From positions 150,381,025-150,445,024 of the forward strand of contig CM060962.1 in the NCBI GenBank assembly GCA_030765045.1: a DNA stretch of 64,000 nucleotides, written 5' to 3'. Made by a program: the position numbers and the translations under genes. Each line of letters begins with the position of its first letter. Position 1 is the stretch's first letter. The stretch is from Tenodera sinensis. Its lineage: Eukaryota > Arthropoda > Insecta > Mantodea > Mantidae. Shown one piece after another: positions 56,736 through 64,000 of the stretch. The notes under the pieces are model-generated. The model saw nothing but the letters and a program-made list of their open reading frames with translations. It was not told the origin of the DNA and searched no databases.

Positions 56736-58243
56736 TATATATATAAGGGTGATGACTTTGTTACCTCATTTCTCTGTATCATAAATTGATGAGCTTTCAT
56801 CAAAGAATAGATAAAATCTTACTTTCAAGGTGGTTTGCTTACTCCCACACAAAATGATTTTAAAAATTGTATTTATCACTGCCCCCACCCGTTCTTTAAA
56901 GTCACTGTAAGCAGATGTAAAATTGAACACAAGCTTTAGAGCCGCATATACACTATACATTATATAGTGTCATCAAACACACAAGGAAGTCAATTATTCA
57001 TAATAATGTCGTTGGATAGGATGAATCTCAGTGGGAGGTTGTCCTTGTTGCGGCAGGACTTCTGCAAGTCTTGCATAACTTGATCACATGCTCACAGCAC
57101 TGGTTGCTTTGGGCAATGTTGACTGGACACTCATCTGTTTTCCAGTGGGTTTTCAAAAACTTTAGACCTCTTGGGCAGTCATTTAGAACTGCTGTAGTTC
57201 ATCAAAATCTTCAGTGCAGAATAATTGACTGCATCTTCCCATTTCTTAGACAGGGATGGAGGAACATGTGATAGTATTTTGCATTATACATGACTATCAT
57301 CGAGGGTTCCTCTAGCAGTCTGATTGTCCCATCTAGATGTCCTGAAACCCTAACTGCCTACAGTGGGCAATTTTACTACATATTTGGCTTGCCATATTCG
57401 TATTTGCTTTGATTCCATTACCGGAGTTCAGTAACTTCACTTTTTAAACCTAAAATTCATAGATTTGAGGTGTAACAACGTCCTCCTTTGATATGGAAAC
57501 TTGTACTCCAAATTTGTTTTCTCACGAACTGCGCTAATAATCTGTTTAGTGTTGAAGCAATCTAATTTCTATAAAATCCATACAGTTATTATTAAATCCA
57601 CACTGAAGCCATCGATCTTATGAAATACACAAACTGTTTTGTTTTCATTGCATTTCCTCTTTGTTGAAGTTGTACAGTGTTGGATCTCCAGTTTAATGGT
57701 TCTTATAACTGTATGCCTGAGAATACCAGTTGCAGCCACAGTATGTACTATCAGCGAGTCATGCTTGCCATCTCCTTTAAAGTAATTCTACACATTTTGA
57801 ATAATGTGTGCTATCTATTTATGTATTGGTTTTCCATGTCCTATAGACGAGAAATTTGTTTTATAAGTAGCAGGTGCATTACTCGTTTCCCATGGCCGCC
57901 ACATATTTATAGGTGTTTAAGAGCTTTGTGCAGTATCATTGAAGAGCGCCAATACTCATGTCTGAATGACACATCAAACTGTACAACCCTGTGTAGATTG
58001 CTCTACTTTATATACATGCACTGAGCATGCGACATCCTTCCAGTATACCAAACGCCTCCAAAGTACACATAAGAGAGAAGAAATGGCAACAAAACAGAAC
58101 TTCTGGGACCCATAGAGGTGCTTAGTATAGAACTGAGGATGGGGGTGAATACTCCCAGAATAAGTTCTAATAGTATAAATCAAGTGAGGTTAGGTTCAGT
58201 ACTTCGACACCTTTTCAAATACTGTAACATTACATCTCACTCA
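56736..58243. other. FKBP intron, no gene seen
   Basis: Minus-strand ORF pieces near 57010-57270 read like coding sequence in places (KSCRNKDNLPLRFILSND), but I cannot assign them. The rest is AT-rich. Confidence 0.3.
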
Positions 58244-58247
58244 TTAA

Positions 58248-60710
58248 CCTTTTCACCGATATGGACATCATATAACATCAATTTTAAAATGCAGGAGAAC
58301 CACTATGGACGTCATATGATGTCCTGTACATGCATGCATTTAACCCTAATTATTTTAAATTTTGTCTTTTGTAATAAATTCAAATAAATTCTAGATAAAC
58401 AGTCTTACCTTTAAAGGTTCCTTTTGAATGGTACATCTCAAAACATGGATAGACACATAAGGGCACATCTTCCCATTCACGGCATATCATGTTAGTCTCT
58501 TTACGAACCCCTTTTTTGTGGCACACCAGACACCTTCGAAGTGGACGCGACTTTTTTGCTATCAGTGGTATCCTTTTAAGAAAGTGTTTTCCTTCAAGTC
58601 TCAGGGGTGCAGAGGTTGTAGATTTCTTACCCCCTGTATGAAGAGGCCTCTGAATGTTATAGTGCTCAATTAGGCTATGAGCTATTGATATGCGGAAGTA
58701 CAGGTAGGTCATCGTCTTGCGTGGGTTTAGAGTTCTCGAAATTACTAAACAATTGTATATGGTGATATCCAGCTGGTGCAAAAATACCTTTTTATGCCAT
58801 TTAACTGTCTTTTGTAAAGAGGAATATGATTGCAATACCTGTCTACTAGATCTACACCACCCATATGCATATTGTATTCTTGATAACGTCAGGCTTGAAA
58901 ATTGACATTTTGGTGTGAGCATCTATTTTTCCAGTGTCAATCATCACGATCTTATGGCTGCAATTGGACAATGCTGTAACCACCCTCCTATCTTGCCAAG
59001 TAACATAGGTCAAGGGTGGGAGCTGACGCACCTGCATTTCTCCTCTCGTTGGAGTCTTTGTATTCACATTCTTTGGCAAACCAATATGACTTGAACGTAC
59101 TATTTCAACTGCATTTGCTTTCCTTTTGTATAAGGCCATGTATAATTTAGAGGAGCTGTACCAATTATCTAAATATACAGTCCTACCTTGGTGAAGTATA
59201 GGTTCCATCAGGTGCATTACTATGGAGCCAGACAACCCCAAATATTTGTCTGCAGTATTATCAGTTCCTTGACCAGTATAAATGTAACTATTGTAAAGAT
59301 ATCCCATTTTACTTTCACAAAGATCAAAACTCTTAATGCCAAATATGGCCCTGTTTGTTTTGATGTATTACTTCCAACTAAGCGGCCCTTCCAAAGCATC
59401 AAGCTTTCACCAGGCACGTATTTTCCTTGAATTTTGAAATAATATATTCCAAAACCGACCTAATTTTGTGTAGTTTATCATTTACATTTTCTGTGCTGGT
59501 GAAATGAAGGAACCGTAAAATGGAAGTAAACCTGTTATTTGACATGCACTTCCCCAAAAATGGAGTAGCTAGCATGTCATCTGTAGACCAACACAAGTCT
59601 AAAGTTGGTTGAGCGTAATTACACCAATTAGCCTGTAAATGTCATTCAGTGTTACTTCTGTCCATTTCTGAATTCTACTCTTAGGCCCTAAATTGTCTTT
59701 AGAAGTCAGGTCTTCCTTCACCTTACTCACACATGCATTTGTTTCTGTAACACTGAGAGACTAAGTCAGCAGTAAAAATTTTTGTGAAAATGTCAATTGG
59801 TTGGCTGTCAGAAGTTAGTGAGCTTAGGATTGTACACCAGAGGCTGTGCTCGTGAAGATATATCTAGTTGTTTTGGAGTCATTTTGACTACCCCACCATG
59901 TTGTTTCTTCACAAACACCTGAAGGAAGAGTTATTTTCTTCCTCACTGCTACCTATATCCTCGACCCCCCCCCCCCCCCCATCTCAAAATCTCAAAGCAC
60001 CATCAATATCAAAGTCACTGTCATACACCAAAAAGTCCTCCACATTATCTAAAGTAATTTCTGAAGCCCTTACACTGCCTACACGAGCTGATGTGTTAGC
60101 TACATTACTAGTCGAAGCCATGGTTACAACTGAGATATAACATTTTCAAATGTGCTTTTCTGATAGCTGAAACAAAAAACTGTGAACCCCGTAGCTAGAT
60201 GGCTCCACCATAAATCTATGCTGTGTATTTATTCTTAGGCATAAATAGAAACGCTGACAGAGAGGTTCGATTTCTTTGCAGCTTGGGGTCCACCACGCAC
60301 ACACACGTAGCTATTATTGCATTGTAGCAATAAACAGAATGATAAAGCCTTGAAGTCGAGAACATTGTGCTTAGCTAGCTATACATATATACATTTGTAC
60401 GCACATAACACAAGCCTGACTCACAAAATAGGTGCGTTTGATGTACAGAATGACTTTTGCTACAGAGAAAAAATTAGTGATATTTAAACATTTTGTTAAT
60501 ACAGTCTTTCTTTGTTTCTATGATAGATGTATAGTGCCTTTAATGAGCTTTAAGCCAGTTTTTGTTTCATTAAAATAACTTAAATACCAAAGATACGAAT
60601 GTTTATATACGAAGCATATTTACCTACATTGAACAACTTAAATGCCTTGAATTGTGTATTGGGTATCCATTACCGGCCATGCAGCATTTAAATGGCCATT
60701 GCTCAAGTGG
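58248..60710 (-). mobile_element. piggyBac transposon, 2.46 kb
   Basis: TTAA flanks the element at 58244-58247 and 60711-60714. The ends begin CCTTTTCACCGATATGGACAT (left, CC then TTTTCACC) and, inverted, CCACTTGAGCAATGGCCAT (right), with partial inverted similarity. Length and transposase are typical of piggyBac. The right end lies 16 nt inside the intron from the donor of the FKBP exon at 60731. Confidence 0.85.
58404..60121 (-). pseudogene. piggyBac transposase, broken
   Basis: The likely start is MASTSNVANTSARVGSVRAS at 60121. Core pieces in order: MSNNRFTSILRFLHF (59399-59596), SLMLWKGRLVGSNTSKQTGP, YLGLSGSIVMHL, TVYLDNWYSSSKLYMALY (catalytic D of DNWYS) and YVTWQDRRVVTALS. The cysteine-rich end is RRCLVCHKKGVRKETN then PLCVYPCFEMYH. 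Frame changes occur near 59400, 59300 and 58900, and a C16 run at 59965-59980 interrupts the N-terminal acidic region. It is probably inactive unless some breaks are sequence errors. Confidence 0.88.
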
Positions 60711-60730
60711 TTAAGTACAGAGTTACTCAC

Positions 60731-60978
60731 CTTTTCAAAATTTTTCAGTTCAACTTCATATTCAATATCAACATTTGGCGGTATGTTGAACTCAGGTTTC
60801 CCATCTGCTTTAAAAGCATATTTGGGTTTTAAAATTATTCGTGACTTTTCTCCTTTTTTGAACTTCTCCAATGCTCTTTCCAAACCTTCACAGACACCAT
60901 ACTCTGAGCCTTCACCAAGGGGAAATGTCACCTCTCTATCCTCAAACACTCTTCCATTATACTTTCCAATGAACTTCA
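60731..60978 (-). CDS. Fkbp59: FKBP59/FKBP4-like co-chaperone exon, second FKBP domain
   Basis: The minus-strand exon is bounded by ATTTTGCAG and GAAAAG|GTGAGTAAC, strong splice sites. After two bases completing a codon it reads KFIGKYNGRVFEDREVTFPL, then GEGSEYGVCEGLERALEKFK, KGEKSRIILKPKYAF and IPPNVDIEYEVELKNFEK. The GxGxE-x-x-x-[LV]-x-x-GLE-x-A-x-x-x-[FM]-x-x-GE, YAF and IPPN-x-x-[IL]-x-[YF]-x-[VE]-x-L motifs are the FKBP fold. The second FKBP domain of this family is a protein-interaction module, often weak as an isomerase. FEK joins AKESW of the 39325-39475 exon in phase 0. Earlier exons lie to the right, outside the window. Confidence 0.95.
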
Positions 60979-62301
60979 CTGCAAAATAACAAAAGAGCTT
61001 ATATATGCCATTTGTAAAAATCCACATTGTTTCTGAAGTACCTAATTTATGTCATTCTATGGCTGGCTAATGCGTGTAAGTGAAACTGAATGCTGCATAG
61101 GCAATATATAAAATACAATAGTTTCATTTTCATACATTTTGAAATAATTCATTTATTGACCTGAAGATACACTTCTCAGGAAAACTTTCTTTTCTCTACT
61201 ACAAATTAGCTGATACTACACAAAAAGCTGTAAGTAACATATCTATGGGGTTTGAAAAGTTTGAAATGCTGAAGCACTATCCTAATTATTAATTAATCTG
61301 TTAATCTTGATATTTACTGATAATAATATTAACACACTTTATATTAGTTTCAATTATGTGTATGCAACAGAATCTTTTGACGTATTTTTCACCAAGTTAA
61401 GAGTTGCCTGATTGACTTCAAAATTTGCACCTGTGTCAAGGATCAATGACAATACAATAATTTCATGACTTTGTCCTAATATTCTGACCAGGATCTCTCA
61501 GGATAAAAAAATGGCTATAAGCTAAATTTATAGAAAATGGTACAATTATGATACTATAGATGACGCTAAGGCACTTTTCTACATGAATCTTGAAAATTGC
61601 TTTAGGGTCATTCCATGAAAACTTAAACCAAGATGGAAATTTTTTTTTCTGTAAGCCAATGTTGGTATGTGTTAAATTTGAAGTAAAAGAGAACCAACTA
61701 AGAAATTGCATAAACAACCAGTGGCAACATTGTTACATCTGTTTTTTTTTTTGTTATATTATTTCAAAGTGACAATGATTATTGAAAGAATTCTTTGGGC
61801 AGCTTCATTTTAGGAAGATTTGTTATGGGTAAGTTTTGAATAACTTTGAAAATTATTTTTACTTACAAATAGACTCTTAGCTACATTTGCATTTGTCATT
61901 GTTACTTCATATTATACCTCACATTGGAACTTCAGTTATGGTTTAAATGTGCCATTCCATCACAGAAAAAGTGGATTTCTATATTGCATTGAAGCAATTA
62001 ATATTTATTCAATGCTGTTTTGTATAATCAGTGAACTTTGCGATAAACATTCAACAGCCACCTAACCTCAAATAACACGAAACCATAACAGTGGAGAAAG
62101 CTTTTAATAACTGTCCCATTCCATCACAGACCAGTATATGTGGATCATTAAGCTCAACAGAGCATGTTTTAATTTAGATTCTAAGAAACATATACAATGT
62201 ATATTTAAAATATGCAAGTTATACCTATGCTAGTAGTGAAACTGCACCCTAATGCAGATATATTTTCTGTAGGTATATATCTTTGTGTCCTCCGGTATAA
62301 T

Positions 62302-62305
<4 letters not shown>
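60979..62305. other. FKBP intron, no gene seen
   Basis: AT-rich sequence. GGTCATTCCATGAAAACTTA near 61607 looks like part of an old repeat; nothing coding. Confidence 0.35.
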
Positions 62306-62355
<50 letters not shown>

Positions 62356-62444
62356 TGTGGGTGTGTGGGGGTGGGTGGGTGTGGGTGTGTGCGTGTGCGT
62401 GTGCGTGTGCGTGTGCGTGTGCGTGTGCGTGTGCGTGTGCGTGT
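62306..62444. repeat. (GT)n / (GTGTGC)n microsatellite
   Basis: GT units grade into GTGTGGG and then regular GTGCGT hexamers. It directly abuts the poly(A) tail (T run on the plus strand) of the LINE to its right. Confidence 0.97.
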
Positions 62445-64000
62445 TTTTTTTTTTTTTTTTTTTTTTTTTTTTGTTAAATGCATGCCCCATTCCATATGAA
62501 TACTACATGCTTGAATTTATTTATTTACATACAATTTACATTTTATATACATGTACATGTTGGTGATGTTCTATTTGAACATTTACAAAATCATAAATCT
62601 GGTACTTATCATATAGTGAAAGGCAAATATTATTATACTTGTAACAGCAGTAGAGTATTGAACTGTGTTTGGACAATGATACTGATTGCAATTTTGGTAA
62701 TGAGTAGAAATTATATATATTTGAACTTAAGTCATTCTATTTCTGTGAATTGTATAGCATTAATGAAGTTAACGAAAGGTTGTATGAAATTGTTTCCAAG
62801 TTCTTCTTTGTTTATGGGCCAAGTAGCACCTTTACTTTGTATCTTCCTAATCATTGCGTTTCTCTGGTTGTTTAGTATTTTGCATCGAAATATAATGTGG
62901 TTTACTGTTTGGTCCTCTTCTTCACATTTGCACATTGGGTTATCTAAAAATCCAAATCTGTGGCGATATGATCTTAGCTTTCCATGTCCTGTTATCATTG
63001 CTGTGAACTCCGGAGATATTGGTAACCGTTGCTTCAATCTTCTTCTCACGGATGGGAAATATTCTTTGGTTACTGCTCCTTTCCTTGATGCTGTCCATTG
63101 TTGTTGCCATTCTTCGAATGCAGTTTCTTTCTCTCTAGTTACTATTGCTTCTTTTGATACTTTGTCATATATTATTTCAGTGTCTTCTGCGGCAGCTTGT
63201 TTTGCTAGTCTGTCCACAAGTTCATTTCTGTGTATTCCTGCATGTCCTTTCACCCAGCCGAAATGTAGTGTCCACTTTGATTTTGAAAGTTCAAGGATTT
63301 TGGTTTTGATTTCTTCTATCAGCTGGTTATGTTTTATGTTGTTCCTGAGCAGATCTAGAGTTATCTTACTGTCTGTGAATAATGCAGCTCGTTTTTCATC
63401 GCATTCTCCATATCCAAGCTCATCTAGTTTTTTAAGTGTTTTTAATATTGCCAGTTGTTCAGCCTGGTTATTCGTGCATCGTGGATGCAACTTGAACTTT
63501 AATTTGTATGCCAGGTTGCCATGGATGAAGATGATCCCTGCTGCCCCAACTTTATCACCAGTTTTGCTACCATCGGTGTACATTTCAACTGCATATTCAT
63601 TGTTGTTATCTACCTCATCTATTATTGGTATTTCCGCAGGGTGTCTCCAATACCTGACTTCCAGCGGTGCGTCATATTCTTGATTGTTGACTTTTGTTGC
63701 CAGGTAGGTTCTTACATATTGTTCTATGGTTATTTGTAGGGGTGGAACGCCTGCTACTACGCATGATGCCTCGTATGAGAGAGTTCGGTAGGCTTTAGCA
63801 GTTTTTATATTAATCAATCTTTGTATCCTTTTATATTTTGTTAGATTTTTTATTTTTCTTAAAGCGTCTATCCACACTGGTGAGCCATATGTCATTATTG
63901 GGACTATAGCTCCTTCGTATATTGTTTTTAGTGCTTTGTGTCCTAATCCCCATTGTAGTTTAGCTGTCCGTGATAACATGTGGATGAGTGTGATTGATTT
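62445..64000 (-). mobile_element. R1-like LINE, 3' part, continues past the window
   Basis: On the minus strand it ends in a run of about 27 A (62445-62471) after a 260-bp 3' UTR, preceded by an intact ORF. The body continues off the right edge. Confidence 0.88.
62732..64000 (-). CDS. R1-like LINE ORF2, RT end and RNase H, partial
   Basis: The frame is open from the window edge (KSITLIHMLSRTAKLQWGL) to a stop at 62732, over 420 codons without a lesion. YEGAIVPIMTYGSPVW and RTLSYEASCVVAGVPPLQI are the RT thumb region of R1-clade elements. RNase H follows: EMYTDGSKTGDKVGAAG (D), NNQAEQLAIL (E), LFTDSKITLDLL (D) and GHAGIHRNELVDRLAKQA (H, D). The zinc motif PMCKCEEEDQTVNHIIFRC is C-x-C-x8-H-x4-C. 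With a poly(A) tail and no visible damage, this is the best-preserved LINE in the window and may be a recent insertion. Confidence 0.9.
   Translation of the reverse strand, partial: KSITLIHMLSRTAKLQWGLGHKALKTIYEGAIVPIMTYGSPVWIDALRKIKNLTKYKRIQRLINIKTAKAYRTLSYEASCVVAGVPPLQITIEQYVRTYLATKVNNQEYDAPLEVRYWRHPAEIPIIDEVDNNNEYAVEMYTDGSKTGDKVGAAGIIFIHGNLAYKLKFKLHPRCTNNQAEQLAILKTLKKLDELGYGECDEKRAALFTDSKITLDLLRNNIKHNQLIEEIKTKILELSKSKWTLHFGWVKGHAGIHRNELVDRLAKQAAAEDTEIIYDKVSKEAIVTREKETAFEEWQQQWTASRKGAVTKEYFPSVRRRLKQRLPISPEFTAMITGHGKLRSYRHRFGFLDNPMCKCEEEDQTVNHIIFRCKILNNQRNAMIRKIQSKGATWPINKEELGNNFIQPFVNFINAIQFTEIE

Noticed and set aside
39476..60730. Additional FKBP exons between the two found
   Set aside because: The protein joins without a gap at FEK|AKESW, so none is expected; none was seen.
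62205..62566. ORFs of alternating Cys-Val, Thr-His or Arg-Val
   Set aside because: They read through the GT/GTGCGT repeat in several frames and strands.
1..64000. CRISPR arrays, operons, riboswitches, phage or plasmid functions
   Set aside because: Spliced exons, LINEs, SINEs, LTR elements and eukaryotic transposons show that this is a nuclear animal genome; no such prokaryotic features are visible.

Overview
This window looks like intronic DNA of an arthropod, probably an insect with a large, AT-rich, transposon-packed genome; I cannot place it to species. The only host gene I recognise lies on the minus strand. Two exons encode consecutive pieces of an FKBP59/FKBP4-type co-chaperone: part of the second FKBP domain at 60731-60978 and the start of the TPR domain at 39325-39475. 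Their splice junctions join in frame across an intron of about 21 kb. Everything else in the window therefore sits in introns of this gene or beyond its visible exons.

Left part (1-20 kb). It holds a Penelope-like GIY-YIG fragment, a tandem duplication and a small inverted-repeat element. A degenerate copy of an uncharacterised, transposon-like protein gene then runs from 3.5 to 12.75 kb. Three separate elements have cut this copy, each leaving a target-site duplication: a DNA transposon (4628-6488, 8 bp), a 5'-truncated LINE (6617-9757, 17 bp) and a hAT element (10526-12529, 8 bp). Removing them rejoins the reading frame at each junction. A minus-strand BEL/Pao retrotransposon (about 14.2-18.9 kb) follows; it has lost its reverse transcriptase core and carries a fold-back insertion.

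Middle (20-36 kb). This is a deeper nest. A second LINE of the same family was hit by a degenerate DNA transposon (21759-23695) and by a nearly complete Ty3/gypsy element (25132-35600, TSD CCTG). The gypsy 5' LTR was hit in turn by a second DNA transposon (25859-28398) related to the first, and that one holds a tRNA-like SINE. The two DNA transposons share CACTG-type ends, a TAA target duplication and a transposase family that I know only as uncharacterised arthropod proteins. The 25859-28398 copy has an intact 556-residue ORF and is the most interesting object in the window.

Right part (36-64 kb). It contains tRNA-derived SINEs, LINE remnants, a Tigger fragment, a Tc1-like element, an internally deleted mariner and a piggyBac inserted 16 nt from an FKBP splice donor. 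It also contains three copies of an unclassified dispersed repeat, and an R1-like LINE with RNase H running off the right edge. Microsatellites and several 16-18 bp poly(G)/poly(C) tracts are scattered throughout. I saw no CRISPR, operon or prokaryotic feature.
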